NCBI RefSeq assembly: GCF_023612255.1
Contig: NZ_CP063231.1
Location: 62,001 to 126,000, forward strand
DNA: 64,000 nucleotides
Direction of reading: 5' to 3'
Source of the DNA: Luteibacter flocculans
Lineage (GTDB): Bacteria; Pseudomonadota; Gammaproteobacteria; Xanthomonadales; Rhodanobacteraceae
The notes beneath the pieces were generated by a model. The model was not told the origin of the DNA. It was given only the letters and a program-made list of their open reading frames with translations, and searched no databases. Positions 33,604-43,879 of this stretch are shown here, in pieces. Position 1 is the first letter of the stretch. Every line of letters begins with the position of its first letter. The position numbers were made by a program, and so were the translations under genes.

Positions 33604-34389
33604 TTAATTCTTCGGGTTGCCAAAAAAGACGGACAGTCCCAAGCCGGCCCGTACCGATGGGCCGTGTCGGCCTACGCGGTGCAGGGCATACGCGTCCAAT
33701 TGCATGTGATCGCCCAGCGTGTAGGCCATGCCGCCGCCGAGCTGCAGTTCGTTGCCATCTTCGGCGTCGTGGATGGCGTCCGCTTCCACGTAGGCAACCA
33801 CGTTCTCGCCGAATTTGCGCCCGAACGTCGGCGCCAGCGTCCACGTGTTGCGTCCCTTGAGTCGGTCGACGTTTGCGTAAAGCGTGTTCTGGATGACCTT
33901 GTCCGGCTGCCACTGCATGGTCGCGCCCAGGCTCACCTGGCGCGCGCCGTTGCCGAAGTCGCTGTCGCCGTTGGCGAACGTCACCTGGCCCAGGGCGGCC
34001 CAACTGAAAGCGCCTGCATCGCCCGAGCCGCCCGGCGCCCACTTCACGCCCACGCTGCTGTCGCCATGGCCAACCGCGTGGCGGCGCGATCCCTGGCCCC
34101 GCTCTTCCAGGCGGTTCCACGCCGACCCGCCCACCTGCAGCTCGACAGGGCCACCGAGACCCACGCGAATGAGGCTATCCGCGGTGTACGTGCGATCCAG
34201 GTAACCGTCTTCGCGCTGCCGCTCGTAGGTCGGCAGGCCCTGCTCCAGTGCCACGGTGCCGACCGGTAGCACCGTCGTGGCAAAGCCCGCGCCGGGGCGA
34301 TCGAAGTCCGGCGGATCGGCACGGGCCGCCGTCGCAACGACAAAGGTGGCGAGGGCGGCGAAGACGGCGAGAGCGTGGCGAGAGGTCAT
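33604..34389 (-). CDS. Outer-membrane transporter-like protein (phenol MetA-pathway family)
   Basis: The 261-residue product has a signal peptide (MTSRHALAVFAALATFVVATAARA). A beta-barrel pattern follows: VGTVALEQGLPTYERQRE, SLIRVGLGGPVELQVGGSAWNRLE, SSVGVKWAPG and a final LGLSVFFGNPKN. This fits the MetA-like porin/transporter family, usually annotated only as transporter. An alternative ATG at 34398 adds three residues; neither has a strong ribosome site. The substrate is unknown. Confidence 0.78.
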   Translation of the reverse strand: MTSRHALAVFAALATFVVATAARADPPDFDRPGAGFATTVLPVGTVALEQGLPTYERQREDGYLDRTYTADSLIRVGLGGPVELQVGGSAWNRLEERGQGSRRHAVGHGDSSVGVKWAPGGSGDAGAFSWAALGQVTFANGDSDFGNGARQVSLGATMQWQPDKVIQNTLYANVDRLKGRNTWTLAPTFGRKFGENVVAYVEADAIHDAEDGNELQLGGGMAYTLGDHMQLDAYALHRVGRHGPSVRAGLGLSVFFGNPKN

Positions 34390-34449
34390 GTCGCGCATTG
34401 TGGCGATGCGCTGTCGCCATGGCGTGCAGATAACCACTGTGAGAGCTGC

Positions 34450-34536
34450 GGGTGGGAGCCAGCCTGCTGGCGATGAGAACTTGCCTCACCGCTACACCGC
34501 TTCGTTGGCTTATCGCCAGCAGGCTGGCTCCCACCC
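34450..34536. repeat. REPIN copy B
   Basis: This is the same unit as at 26985, in the same orientation: GGTGGGAGCCAGCCTGCTGG, a conserved spacer (CTTGCCTCACCGCTACACCG), then the inverted arm ending GGCTGGCTCCCACC. It lies between the porin-like gene and the GH3 gene. Confidence 0.85.
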
Positions 34537-34565
34537 GCAGACTGGTTCCCAGCGGCAAGTTCCCC

Positions 34566-34587
34566 TCGCCGCCATGGCGGCTCCCAC
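34566..34587. repeat. Solo REP arm with GCCATGGC core
   Basis: TCGCC-GCCATGGC-GGCTCCCAC has the same flanks as the arms elsewhere but a different self-complementary core (GCCATGGC in place of GCTATAGC). The change keeps the hairpin. It follows REPIN copy B by about 30 bases and is close to the GH3 stop. Confidence 0.7.
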
Positions 34588-34619
34588 ATGCGGCTCCCGC
34601 ACGCGGGTGCGAGCCCCCG

Positions 34620-36827
34620 TCAGGGGGCCTTCGCCGTCGGGAAGCTTTCGGGAAGGGTCAGCGACGTTTCGGTGGCGACGTCGGTGGCGGAGCGGGCCAG
34701 CTTGACGTTGTAGCTGCCTGCCGCGACCTGCCAGCGCTTCGCCTTGTCGTCGTAGCGGGCCAGCGCCAGCGGTTCCAGCGGGATGTCCACGCGCTGGCTG
34801 GCGCCCGGCTTCAGCGATACCTTGCTCCAGCCCGCCAGGCGCCGCGTGCTGGCGCCGGGTGCCGTGACGTAGATCTGCGGGACGTCGGCGCCTGCGACCT
34901 TGCCCGTGTTCTTCACCGTAACGTGCGCGACCGGGTGACCGCTCGCGTCCTTGTCCACCGAGAACTCGCTGTAGGCGAAGCTCGTGTACGTCAGGCCGTA
35001 CCCGAAGGCGAACAGCGGCTCGCGCTTGGTCTTCTCGAACCAGCGGTAGCCCACGTCCGCGCCTTCGATGTTGTAGTCGACGTTGTCCGCGGGTTTTTCC
35101 TTGGAGTACAGCCCTGCGCCCGCGATGGTGGTGCGCGGCAATTGCGACTCGTCTTTCGGCCAGGTCAGCGGCAGGCGGCCCGACGGGGCACTCACGCCGT
35201 AGAGCAGGCGTGCGATGGCCTCACCGCCACCCGACCCCGGATACCACGCCTGCATGACCGCGCCCACGTGATCCAGCCACGGCATCGCCACCGGACCGTT
35301 GGTTTCCAGCACGACGACGGTCTTCGGGTTGGCCTTCGCCACGGCTTCCACCAGGGCGTCCTGCCCGTCCGGCAGGGCGAGGTTCGGGGTGTCGAACGAT
35401 TCGGCGGCCCACTTCGTGACGAAGACGACCGCGACGTCCGCGTCGGCGGCGGCCTTCGCGGCGGCGGCCGGGTCGGTGCCCTCGTCGAAGCTCACCTTGC
35501 CGCCCAGCTTGCGCATGAACGTGAGGGGCGCGGACGCGTGATATTTGACCGGGCCCGGCCATGCCTTCGGTTCCAGCCCCGGCACCGGATCGCCAGCGAC
35601 GTCGGACACGGCCGACGACCCGCCACCTGCGAGCACGCCCTTGTCGGCGCGACCACCGATGATGACGACGGACTGCCCCTTGCGAGCCAGCGGCAGCAAC
35701 GCGTCCTGGTTGCGCAGCAGCACCGCGCCGGCTTCCAGCGCGTCGCGCGCCACGATGCGGTCGGCCTCGTAAGGCACCTTGGTGGGCTTCATCGGTTGAT
35801 CGATGACGCCGTGGGCGAACAGGCTGCGCATGATCCGCTTGACCATGTCGTCCAGGCGCGCCTTCGGGAATTGCCCCGCCGCATACGCCTCGCGCAGGGG
35901 CTTGTCGAAGAACACTTCCTTGTCGAAGACCTCGCCGGCCGATTCCTGGTCCAGACCGGCGAGCGCGGCCTTGGCGCCGCTGTGCACGCCGCCCCAGTCC
36001 GACATGACCCAGCCCTTGAACCCCCATTCCTGCTTGAGCACCTGATTGAGCAGCCAGTCGTGCTCACCCGCGTAGGTGCCGTTGACCTTGTTGTACGAGG
36101 ACATCACCGAGCCCGGATCGCCCTTGGCGATCGCAAGCTGGAAGGCGAGCAGGTCCGACTCGCGCAGCGCCACGGGATCGATGTCGGCGCTGAGCGTATT
36201 GCGACCGGATTCCAGGTCGTTGATGGCGAAGTGCTTCACCGTGGCGACCACCTTCTGCTCCTGCACGCCCCTCACCGCCGCGCCCGCCATCGTGCCCGCC
36301 AGCACCGGGTCTTCGCCCGCGTACTCAAAGTTGCGGCCATTGCGCGGATCGCGAACGAGGTTCACGCCGCCCGCAAGCAGCACGCCGTAGCCCTTGCCGC
36401 GCGCTTCGCCGCCGATCATGCGTCCGCCCGCATGCGCTACCGCGGGATCGAAGCTGGCGGCGGTCGCAAGACCGGCCGGCAGCGAGATCGCGCCGAGCCC
36501 ATCGCTGCCCGGTCGGGTGACGCCGAGCCCGGCATCGGTCTCGTTCAGTGCGGCCAGTCCGAGGCGCGGTATGGACGGAACGAAGCCCGCGCCCTCCAGG
36601 GATTCGGGCGAGTGCGGCGCCTTGTCGTTCTTCTGGCCGAAGTCCGCGCGGATCATCCGGAACTTCTCGTCGTCCGTCATGGCCGTCACGATCAGCTCGG
36701 CGCGGCGGTCGGGCGACAGCGAGCGGTCCATCCACGGACGGTCGGCAGGAACGGCGGCGTGGGCCGTGCCGGCAAGGCCGGCGGCGAGGGCAAGGGCGAG
36801 AGCGGAGCGGCGCGCGAGGTCGGTCAT
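34620..36827 (-). CDS. bglX: Glycoside hydrolase family 3 beta-glucosidase
   Basis: The 735-residue precursor has a signal peptide ([24 protein letters not shown]) and the GH3 order of domains. The N-terminal barrel carries the nucleophile Asp in [13 protein letters not shown] and the substrate loop [13 protein letters not shown]. The C-terminal sandwich has [21 protein letters not shown], and a fibronectin-III-like domain ends the protein. It should release glucose from beta-glucosides in the periplasm. The start at 36827 gives a proper signal peptide; the ATG at 36860 does not. Confidence 0.92.
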   Translation of the reverse strand: MTDLARRSALALALAAGLAGTAHAAVPADRPWMDRSLSPDRRAELIVTAMTDDEKFRMIRADFGQKNDKAPHSPESLEGAGFVPSIPRLGLAALNETDAGLGVTRPGSDGLGAISLPAGLATAASFDPAVAHAGGRMIGGEARGKGYGVLLAGGVNLVRDPRNGRNFEYAGEDPVLAGTMAGAAVRGVQEQKVVATVKHFAINDLESGRNTLSADIDPVALRESDLLAFQLAIAKGDPGSVMSSYNKVNGTYAGEHDWLLNQVLKQEWGFKGWVMSDWGGVHSGAKAALAGLDQESAGEVFDKEVFFDKPLREAYAAGQFPKARLDDMVKRIMRSLFAHGVIDQPMKPTKVPYEADRIVARDALEAGAVLLRNQDALLPLARKGQSVVIIGGRADKGVLAGGGSSAVSDVAGDPVPGLEPKAWPGPVKYHASAPLTFMRKLGGKVSFDEGTDPAAAAKAAADADVAVVFVTKWAAESFDTPNLALPDGQDALVEAVAKANPKTVVVLETNGPVAMPWLDHVGAVMQAWYPGSGGGEAIARLLYGVSAPSGRLPLTWPKDESQLPRTTIAGAGLYSKEKPADNVDYNIEGADVGYRWFEKTKREPLFAFGYGLTYTSFAYSEFSVDKDASGHPVAHVTVKNTGKVAGADVPQIYVTAPGASTRRLAGWSKVSLKPGASQRVDIPLEPLALARYDDKAKRWQVAAGSYNVKLARSATDVATETSLTLPESFPTAKAP

Positions 36828-36953
36828 GGTCACGATTCGTGGCAAGGAATGCCCCACCATCGCGAAGTAACGTTTTCATCGCAACCCGTGAGACGCCCAA
36901 GCGTACGCTGGACGCTTGCCCCGGGGCCGTGCGGACCCCACTTAAGTGATTCA

Positions 36954-39900
36954 ATGAATTCACAAAAGTCGACAGCGCTCAGCGCCTTCCATCCCGCCGT
37001 CGCCGCGTGGTTCGCGAAGACCTTTCCCGAGCCCACCGCCGCGCAGGTCGCGGCGTGGCCGGCGATCCGCTCGGGCCGCCATACGCTGGTCGCGGCACCG
37101 ACCGGCTCGGGCAAGACGCTCACCGCGTTCCTTTCCGCCATCGACGATCTCGTGCGCGAGGGCGTGGACGAAGGCGGGCTGCGCGATCGCACCACGATCC
37201 TCTACGTGTCGCCGCTGAAAGCGCTGTCGAACGACATTCGCATCAACCTCGAGGCGCCCCTGGCCGGGATCCGCGAAGAACTGCGCGCGCGTGGTCTGCC
37301 GGATCTGGAAATCCGCACCGCCGTGCGTACGGGCGACACACCGTCGTCCGATCGCGAGCGGATGAAGCGTCGTCCGCCGCACATCCTGGTTACGACGCCG
37401 GAATCGCTTTACGTACTGCTCGGCTCCGAGTCTGGACGCGCCATGCTGCGGAACATCCGCGAGGTGATCGTCGACGAAATCCATGCCGTCGCGGGAAGCA
37501 AGCGCGGCAGCCATCTCGCGGTCTCGCTGGAACGGCTGGAATGCGTGGCGCAGCGGCGCATCACGCGCATCGGCCTCTCCGCCACGCAGAAGCCCATCGA
37601 GCGCGTGGCGGCCTTCCTCACCGGCAACGAGCGCGAAGACTGCGCCCTCGTCGACATCGGCCACAGCCGCGCACGCGACCTGGCGCTGGAAGTACCGCCG
37701 GTACCGCTGGAAGCGGTGATGTCGAACGACATGTGGCAACTGGTCTACAACCGGCTCGCCAACCTCGTCGAGCAGCACCGCACCACGCTCGTCTTCGTCA
37801 ACACACGTCGCATGGCCGAGCGCGTGGCGCGGCATCTCTCCGAGCGCCTGGGCAACGATGCGGTGGCCGCGCACCACGGCAGCCTCTCGCGCGAGCAGCG
37901 CCTCGACGCGGAACAACGCCTCAAGCGCGGCGAGCTGCGTGCGCTGGTCGCTACGGCGTCGCTGGAGTTGGGCATCGACATCGGCGATGTGGACCTCGTA
38001 TGCCAGATCGCCTCGCCCCGCTCCATCGCGGCGTTCCTGCAGCGTGCCGGTCGTGCCGGCCATGCGGTCGGCGGCACGCCGAAAGCACGCCTCTTCGCGA
38101 CCTCGCGCGACGACCTCGTGGAATGCGCCGCCTTGCTCGACTGCGTACGGCGTGGCGAACTCGACACGTTGATCATCCCGCACGAACCGCTGGACGTACT
38201 GGCCCAGCAGATCGTGGCGGAAGTGGCCTGCCAGGAGTGGGACGAGGACGCGCTCTACGATCTCGTACGTCGCGCCTATCCGTTCCGCACGCTGAAACGC
38301 GAGACCTTCGATGAAACCGTAAGGATGCTGGCCGACGGATTCACCACGCGCGTGGGTCCGCGGGGCTCGTACATTCATCGCGATGCGGTGAACCGACGTC
38401 TGCGCGAACGCCGCGGTGCGCGGCTGACGGCGGTCACCTCGGGTGGCACCATTCCCGACACCGGCGACTACAACGTCCTGCTCGAACCTCAGGCGACCGT
38501 CGTCGGCACGGTGAACGAAGACTTTGCGGTGGAAAGCCTCGCGGGCGACATCTTCCAGCTCGGTAATCGTTCGTACCGCATCCTGCGCGTGGAGATGGGG
38601 CGTCTTCGTGTGGAGGACGCTCAGGGCGCGCCGCCGAACATCCCGTTCTGGCTCGGCGAAGCGCCGGGACGAACGAACGAGCTGTCGCTCGGCGTGTCGC
38701 GTCTGCGCGAAGCCTTGTCGGCCGCGTTCGACGAAGGCGGTCGTGAGGCAGCGCTGGCGTGGCTCACGGGCGAACTGGCCCTGACCAAGGCCGCGGCAGA
38801 GCAGATCGTGGATTACCTGTTCCGCGCACGCGCGGCGCTCGGTGCGTTGCCGACGCTCGACACGCTGGTGATGGAGCGCTTCTTCGACGAATCCGGTGGC
38901 ACCCAGCTCATCATCCACACGCCGTACGGCAGCCGGATCAACCGTGCCTGGGGTCTCGCACTGCGCAAGCGCTTCTGTCGCAAGTTCAACTTCGAGCTGC
39001 AGGCCGCAGCGACGGAAGACGCCATCGTGCTCTCGCTGTCCACCAGCCACAGCTTTCCGCTGGATGAAGTGGCGCGCTATCTGCACTCGCAGTCCGCCGA
39101 GCACGTGCTCGTGCAGGCATTGCTCGATGCGCCGCTGTTCGGAGTGCGCTGGCGCTGGAATGCGACCACGGCGCTGGCGCTGCCGCGCTTTACGGGCGGC
39201 AAGAAAGTGGCGCCGCAACTGCAGCGGATGAAGAGCGAGGATCTGCTCGCGACCGTGTTTCCCGATCAGGTGGCCTGCGCGGAAAACCTCGCGGGCGAAC
39301 GCGAAGTACCCGATCATCCGCTGGTGAAGCAGACGCTGGACGATTGCCTGCACGAAGCGATGGATTGCGAGGGTCTGCTGACGATCCTGCGCGGCCTCGA
39401 AAGCGGGCGCATTCGCATGGTGGCTCGCGATCTCGCCACGCCGTCGCCGCTCGCTGCCGAAGTGTTGAGCGCGGCGCCGTACGCGTTCCTCGACGATGCC
39501 CCGTTGGAAGAGCGCCGCACGCAGGCCGTGCAGTCGCGGCGCTGGAACGATGCGGAAAGCGCCGACGATCTCGGACGTCTCGATCCGGAAGCCATCGCCT
39601 CCGTGCGCGAAGAAGCCTGGCCCGAGGCGCGTAGCGCGGATGAGATGCACGAGGCCCTGGTCCAGCTCGGTGCGGTTACGCTCGACGAAGTGCACGACAA
39701 CGCGGGTTGGGCGGCGTTGCTCTCCGCCTTGGCGACGGACGCGCGCGCGACGTTGTTGCGCGCGGGCAATACCTCGCTCTGGGTGGCTGCCGAACGCCTG
39801 CCCGTCTGGCGCGCGATCCATCCGGAAGCGATGCTCACGCCATCCATTGCCGCGCCCGCGGAGTTCGAGGCACAGGCATGGACGCCGGAGTCGGCACGCG

Positions 39901-41261
39901 TCGACATCGTGCGTGGACGCCTCGGCGGCCTGGGGCCGGTCTCTGCCGAATCGCTTGCTGCGTCCTTGGGCGTGGCATCGATGGAAGTGAATGCAGCGCT
40001 CGTGTCGCTCGAAAGCGAGGGCTACGTCATGCGCGGTCCGTTCTCGCCGGGCGCGACGGACACCGAATGGTGCGAGCGGCATCTGCTCGCGCGCATTCAT
40101 CGCTACACGATGGGCCGCCTGCGTCGCGAGATCGAGCCGGTCGCGCCGCGCGACTTTCTGCGCTTCCTGCTCGACTGGCAGCACGTCACGCGCGCCACCC
40201 AGGTCGCCGGTCCCGATGCCCTGGCCGGCGTTATCGGTCAGTTGGAAGGGTTCGAGGCGGCCGCCGGCTCATGGGAATCCGAACTGCTCCCTGCGCGTGT
40301 CACCGACTACAGCATCGGCTGGCTCGACGACCTGTGCCGCGCTGGCCGCGTCGTCTGGAGCCGGTTGCGGCTCGGGTCGGGTAGCGGCGGCCCGGTTCGC
40401 TCGACGCCCATCGTGCTCTTGCCGAGGCGGCAACTCCCGATCTGGTCCGCTGCCGCCCCCGTGTCTACCGAGGAGGTGTCGCTCTCGTCGCGGGCGCAGG
40501 CGGTGGTCGATGCGCTGCGCGACGAAGGTGCGTTGTTCTTCGACGAGCTGGCGTCCACCACCCGCCTCCTGCGCACGGAACTGGAAGACGCGCTGGGCGA
40601 GCTGGTCGCTGCAGGTCGCGTCACGGCCGACAGCTTTGCCGGCCTGCGCGCCTTGCTGCTGCCCGCATCCAAGCGCAACGGCAGCCGGCATCGGCGCACG
40701 CGCAGGCATATGCTGAGCGGTATCGAAGACGCGGGACGCTGGGCGCTCGCGCGTCGCGCGAACGAATCGCGCACCGACGCGGATGGTCTCGAACACATCG
40801 CCCGTACGCTCTTGCGTCGCTACGGTGTGGTGAGCTGGCGCATCCTCGAACGCGAAGCCGCATGGCTGCCGCCATGGCGAGAACTGCGTCGTGTGTATCA
40901 CCGACTCGAAGCCCGCGGTGAAATCCGTGGCGGTCGCTTTGTCGACGGGCTCGTTGGCGAACAGTTCGCGCTACCCGAAGCGTTGCCTGCGCTCAGGCAG
41001 ATTCGTCACCGGGCGCACGATGGTGAGATCGTCTGTATCGCGGGCACGGACCCGCTCAATCTCGTTGGCACCATCGTCGTGGGCACCAAGGTACCTGCGA
41101 CGATAGGCAACCGCATCGCCATTCGCGACGGCATGCCGCTGGCAGCGATGATCGCGGGCAAGTTCGTGACGCTGATGCCGCTGGAAGGCGACGAGGAGCG
41201 CGAGGCGCGTACCGCCCTGCAACGCAAGGCGGACATGCGGACGCCGGTACCGTTGTTCTGA
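36954..41261 (+). CDS. lhr: Lhr-type large ATP-dependent helicase
   Basis: The 1435-residue protein has the superfamily 2 helicase core: APTGSGKT (about 48-55), [58 protein letters not shown] and [12 protein letters not shown]. The long Lhr C-terminal part follows, with winged-helix and Lhr-core domains ([45 protein letters not shown]). The order and length fit bacterial Lhr, a 3'-5' helicase in nucleic-acid repair. The ATG at 36954 ([20 protein letters not shown]) is the family start; the open frame upstream lies antisense to the GH3 gene and is not coding. Confidence 0.93.
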   Translation: MNSQKSTALSAFHPAVAAWFAKTFPEPTAAQVAAWPAIRSGRHTLVAAPTGSGKTLTAFLSAIDDLVREGVDEGGLRDRTTILYVSPLKALSNDIRINLEAPLAGIREELRARGLPDLEIRTAVRTGDTPSSDRERMKRRPPHILVTTPESLYVLLGSESGRAMLRNIREVIVDEIHAVAGSKRGSHLAVSLERLECVAQRRITRIGLSATQKPIERVAAFLTGNEREDCALVDIGHSRARDLALEVPPVPLEAVMSNDMWQLVYNRLANLVEQHRTTLVFVNTRRMAERVARHLSERLGNDAVAAHHGSLSREQRLDAEQRLKRGELRALVATASLELGIDIGDVDLVCQIASPRSIAAFLQRAGRAGHAVGGTPKARLFATSRDDLVECAALLDCVRRGELDTLIIPHEPLDVLAQQIVAEVACQEWDEDALYDLVRRAYPFRTLKRETFDETVRMLADGFTTRVGPRGSYIHRDAVNRRLRERRGARLTAVTSGGTIPDTGDYNVLLEPQATVVGTVNEDFAVESLAGDIFQLGNRSYRILRVEMGRLRVEDAQGAPPNIPFWLGEAPGRTNELSLGVSRLREALSAAFDEGGREAALAWLTGELALTKAAAEQIVDYLFRARAALGALPTLDTLVMERFFDESGGTQLIIHTPYGSRINRAWGLALRKRFCRKFNFELQAAATEDAIVLSLSTSHSFPLDEVARYLHSQSAEHVLVQALLDAPLFGVRWRWNATTALALPRFTGGKKVAPQLQRMKSEDLLATVFPDQVACAENLAGEREVPDHPLVKQTLDDCLHEAMDCEGLLTILRGLESGRIRMVARDLATPSPLAAEVLSAAPYAFLDDAPLEERRTQAVQSRRWNDAESADDLGRLDPEAIASVREEAWPEARSADEMHEALVQLGAVTLDEVHDNAGWAALLSALATDARATLLRAGNTSLWVAAERLPVWRAIHPEAMLTPSIAAPAEFEAQAWTPESARVDIVRGRLGGLGPVSAESLAASLGVASMEVNAALVSLESEGYVMRGPFSPGATDTEWCERHLLARIHRYTMGRLRREIEPVAPRDFLRFLLDWQHVTRATQVAGPDALAGVIGQLEGFEAAAGSWESELLPARVTDYSIGWLDDLCRAGRVVWSRLRLGSGSGGPVRSTPIVLLPRRQLPIWSAAAPVSTEEVSLSSRAQAVVDALRDEGALFFDELASTTRLLRTELEDALGELVAAGRVTADSFAGLRALLLPASKRNGSRHRRTRRHMLSGIEDAGRWALARRANESRTDADGLEHIARTLLRRYGVVSWRILEREAAWLPPWRELRRVYHRLEARGEIRGGRFVDGLVGEQFALPEALPALRQIRHRAHDGEIVCIAGTDPLNLVGTIVVGTKVPATIGNRIAIRDGMPLAAMIAGKFVTLMPLEGDEEREARTALQRKADMRTPVPLF

Positions 41262-41291
41262 TACTGGCGTCCGTGAGTACGCGCGATCTGC

Positions 41292-43565
41292 CTAGCGAAG
41301 CTGCACGTCGCCCAGCACCCAGAGCTTCGGACCCGGTTTGCCGGTGATGACGAAGCAGAGATCGTGCGTGCCCTCGCGCTTGGGCAGAATGCCATCGAGC
41401 GTGGCGCGTCCGTCCTTGGCCTTGGCGAGCGGAATGCTCGTCAGCTTCGGGCCGTCGCAGGTGTCCTGATGGACTTCCAGTTCGCCCGCGGCCGAACGTG
41501 ACTTGCGCGACACGATCCCCTTGGTGTCTTTCCAAAGCGCGTAGTTGTACGGAAGGCGATCCACGGTCACCGCGACGCCGTAGCGGCCGTCCAGCTTCAC
41601 GCCCTTCCACATCCAGCACGTATCCATGATGTCGACCTTGTAGACGGGACGGCGACCGTCCACGGCTTCCGGCGATTCGAGGCGAAGGACGAGCTTGTCG
41701 CTGCATGTGGCGAGTTCGTCGCTGCTCCGGCTCAGCAGCGAGGCGGCGTCGATCTCGCGATCGCGCGGACCGGCAAGCCCGAAATTACCGGCGAAGGCAT
41801 TCGCGCGCACGGTGGTCGGCAGCGATACCTCGAACGGACCGGTATAGGCCGTGGACTGCGCGGTAGGCGCCGAACCGTCCGTGGTGTAGCGCAGCGTGCC
41901 GTAACCGCTCTGGTTCGACAGCGTGACGGTCGCCTTGCCATCCGTGGCAGGCGCCACATCGATGGCCGCGGCGTACGCCCCGTCGGACGGCACGATTCCC
42001 GCCGCGCGATACCGCGACATCTGCGCCGGCAGGCGCGCGATGAATCCATTCCAGTCCGCCTTCGGCGACCAGGTACGCTCGGCCAGCGCCGCCATGCGCG
42101 GGAAAATCGCATGCTGCGTGCGGTACCAGTTGGGCAGGTACTCGCTGAACACCGTGACCTCGGCACCGAGCACGTGCTTCGCCTTGTCGGCGGTGATGTC
42201 CGTTGGCACCGGCTCGAAGTCGTAAAGGGTCTTGAGTGTCTGGCCTGAGGGGCGCCCTGGTTGTTCGTCGGGCAGCGTCGATTGCAACTGGTCGAGGTAC
42301 AGCGTCGGGGACGGCGCGAGTACCACGTCATGTCCCGCATTCGCCGCCTTGATCGCGCCCTTCGTACCGCGCCACGACATAACGGTGGCGCTCGCGGGCA
42401 CCTTGCCGTCCAGGATCTCGTCCCAGCCTATGAGATGGCGATTGTGCTTTTCGAGGTAATCGCCAATGCGCGCGATAAACCATCCCTGCATCTGTTCCTC
42501 GTCGTCGATGCCCAGCGACCTCATCTTCGCCTGCACCGTCTTCGAGCGCTCCCACTCATCCTTGGCCGCCTCGTCGCCACCCACGTGGATATACGTGGAT
42601 GGGAAGATCGCCATCACTTCATCCAGCACGTCCTGCAGGAAGGTGAACGTGCCATCGTCGACGTTGTAAAGCGCGGTGTTGACGCCCCAGTCGGTCGACA
42701 CCGCAAGTTTCTTCCCGCCTGCGCCCACTTTCGGATACGACGCTACCGCGGCCTGTGCATGGCCTGGCATTTCGATCTCGGGCACGACGGTGATGTGCCG
42801 CTCGGCGGCATAGGCGACGATCTGCTTGGCTTCTTCCTGCGTGTAGAAACCGCAGTAAGGCGTGTCGGCACCGCCGGTAAGTGCGACGTCCGGGCCCACC
42901 GGCTTGCGGCAAGCGCCCGTCTCGGTGAGCTTCGGGTATTTCTCAATCTGCAACCGCCAACCCTGGTCGTCCGTGAGGTGCCAATGGAAGGTGTTGAGCT
43001 TGTGCATCGCCATCTGGTCGAGCAGATGCTGAATCTCGGCGACCGACTGGAAATGGCGACTGGAATCGAGCATCAGGCCGCGCCACTCGAAGCGTGGCGC
43101 ATCGACGATGTGCACGGCGGGGACGCCGCTGTGCGCGGCGGGATCGGTCAGCAGCTGCCAATAGGTCACCGCGCCGTAGAACAACCCGGTTTCGTCATTG
43201 GCGGCGATGCGCACGCCGCTGGCATCGACGTCGAGCGTATAAGCCTCGCGTCCTTTGACACTGGCCGTGGTCGCAAGGGCGATGCCGCCCTTACCCTTGC
43301 CTTCGACGATGGCGGGCGTGATGCCACGTGCCTGGCGAATCCAGCCTTGCAACTGGTTCGCTACGCGCTTCGCCTGCACGTCGCCCTTGGCCACGTTGAT
43401 GGTCGTCGACGCGTCGAGGCGGAAGTGGCCAGGCAGCCGCTGGAGCTGCGCCGGCATGGGAATGAGCGACAGCGGCGTTTGATCGACGGGACCGGATTCT
43501 TGCCTCGGCTGGCTGGCACACGCACTGAGGCCGGCGGCCAGGGCGAGGAAGAGGAATCGGCGCAT
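41292..43565 (-). CDS. GH20 beta-N-acetylhexosaminidase lipoprotein
   Basis: The 757-residue precursor begins MRRFLFLALAAGLSACAS, with a lipobox (LSAC), so it is a membrane-anchored lipoprotein. The GH20 barrel shows RGLMLDSSRHFQSV, WHLTDDQGWRLQI, EIEMPGHAQAAVASYP, the catalytic pair in HVGGDEAAKDEW, and IGWDEILDG. The C-terminus has a chitobiase-type domain (YTTDGSAPTAQSTAYTGPFEV) and a carbohydrate-binding end. It removes terminal GlcNAc from chito-oligomers or wall fragments, supplying the GlcNAc pathway encoded in the next 16 kb. Confidence 0.93.
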   Translation of the reverse strand: MRRFLFLALAAGLSACASQPRQESGPVDQTPLSLIPMPAQLQRLPGHFRLDASTTINVAKGDVQAKRVANQLQGWIRQARGITPAIVEGKGKGGIALATTASVKGREAYTLDVDASGVRIAANDETGLFYGAVTYWQLLTDPAAHSGVPAVHIVDAPRFEWRGLMLDSSRHFQSVAEIQHLLDQMAMHKLNTFHWHLTDDQGWRLQIEKYPKLTETGACRKPVGPDVALTGGADTPYCGFYTQEEAKQIVAYAAERHITVVPEIEMPGHAQAAVASYPKVGAGGKKLAVSTDWGVNTALYNVDDGTFTFLQDVLDEVMAIFPSTYIHVGGDEAAKDEWERSKTVQAKMRSLGIDDEEQMQGWFIARIGDYLEKHNRHLIGWDEILDGKVPASATVMSWRGTKGAIKAANAGHDVVLAPSPTLYLDQLQSTLPDEQPGRPSGQTLKTLYDFEPVPTDITADKAKHVLGAEVTVFSEYLPNWYRTQHAIFPRMAALAERTWSPKADWNGFIARLPAQMSRYRAAGIVPSDGAYAAAIDVAPATDGKATVTLSNQSGYGTLRYTTDGSAPTAQSTAYTGPFEVSLPTTVRANAFAGNFGLAGPRDREIDAASLLSRSSDELATCSDKLVLRLESPEAVDGRRPVYKVDIMDTCWMWKGVKLDGRYGVAVTVDRLPYNYALWKDTKGIVSRKSRSAAGELEVHQDTCDGPKLTSIPLAKAKDGRATLDGILPKREGTHDLCFVITGKPGPKLWVLGDVQLR

Positions 43566-43621
43566 CGAGGGCTCCTGTCGTGGTGAGGCGATCGGGCGAT
43601 TGTGGCGCTTTCACTGTAGGA

Positions 43622-43635
43622 GCCGCTATAGCGGC
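43622..43635. repeat. Solo REP arm with GCTATAGC core
   Basis: GCCGCTATAGCGGC, a perfect 14-bp palindrome, sits in the REP flanks (GTAGGAGCC before, GGCGAGG after). It precedes REPIN copy C by about 17 bases. The same core occurs at 50572 and 50704. Confidence 0.75.
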
Positions 43636-43652
43636 GAGGGGAGCGGAACCTG

Positions 43653-43739
43653 CCGGTGGGAGCCAGCCTGCTGGCGATGGGGACTTGCCTTGCTGCTACA
43701 CCGCTTCGTTGGCTTTTCGCCACCAGGCTGGCTCCCACC
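43653..43739. repeat. REPIN copy C (mixed arms)
   Basis: The left arm is GGTGGGAGCCAGCCTGCTGG; the right arm reads TCGCCACCAGGCTGGCTCCC, intermediate between the two arm types. The spacer is conserved (CTACACCGCTTCGTTGGC). It lies between the GH20 gene and the terminator of the TonB receptor. Confidence 0.82.
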
Positions 43740-43787
43740 TTTGCTTTGTAGGTTTCGCATCGCTACACAGCGGCTCCCGCAGGGGCC

Positions 43788-43822
43788 AAAAAAAAGGGCC
43801 CTGTCGAGGAGTTGACGGGCCC
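43788..43822 (-). terminator. Rho-independent terminator of the TonB-Xanth-Caul receptor gene
   Basis: On the minus strand GGGCCC, a 15-base loop and GGGCCC are followed by eight T residues. It lies 58 bases after the receptor stop. A separate hairpin CGCGGCC-TTCCTT-GGCCGCG at 43846-43865 is directly next to the stop. This separates the receptor transcript from the GH20 gene. Confidence 0.82.
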
Positions 43823-43879
43823 GAGGGGAATGGAGCTTGGGTCGGCGCGGCCTTCCTTGGCCGCGTCGCATGTCGCTTG

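Noticed and set aside
33389-33607. 72-codon plus-strand frame across the terminator
   Set aside because: It runs through the terminator and the RNA stems and has no ribosome site. The RNA structure explains this segment better.
34452-36953. Open reading frame of over 800 codons in frame with and upstream of lhr
   Set aside because: It is antisense to the GH3 gene and REPIN copy B. The translation is low-complexity and matches nothing, while lhr homology starts at 36954. Long antisense frames are expected in such G+C-rich DNA.
36960-40184. 1074-codon minus-strand frame
   Set aside because: It lies wholly antisense to lhr. The sequence is His/Arg/Gln-rich with no domain pattern.
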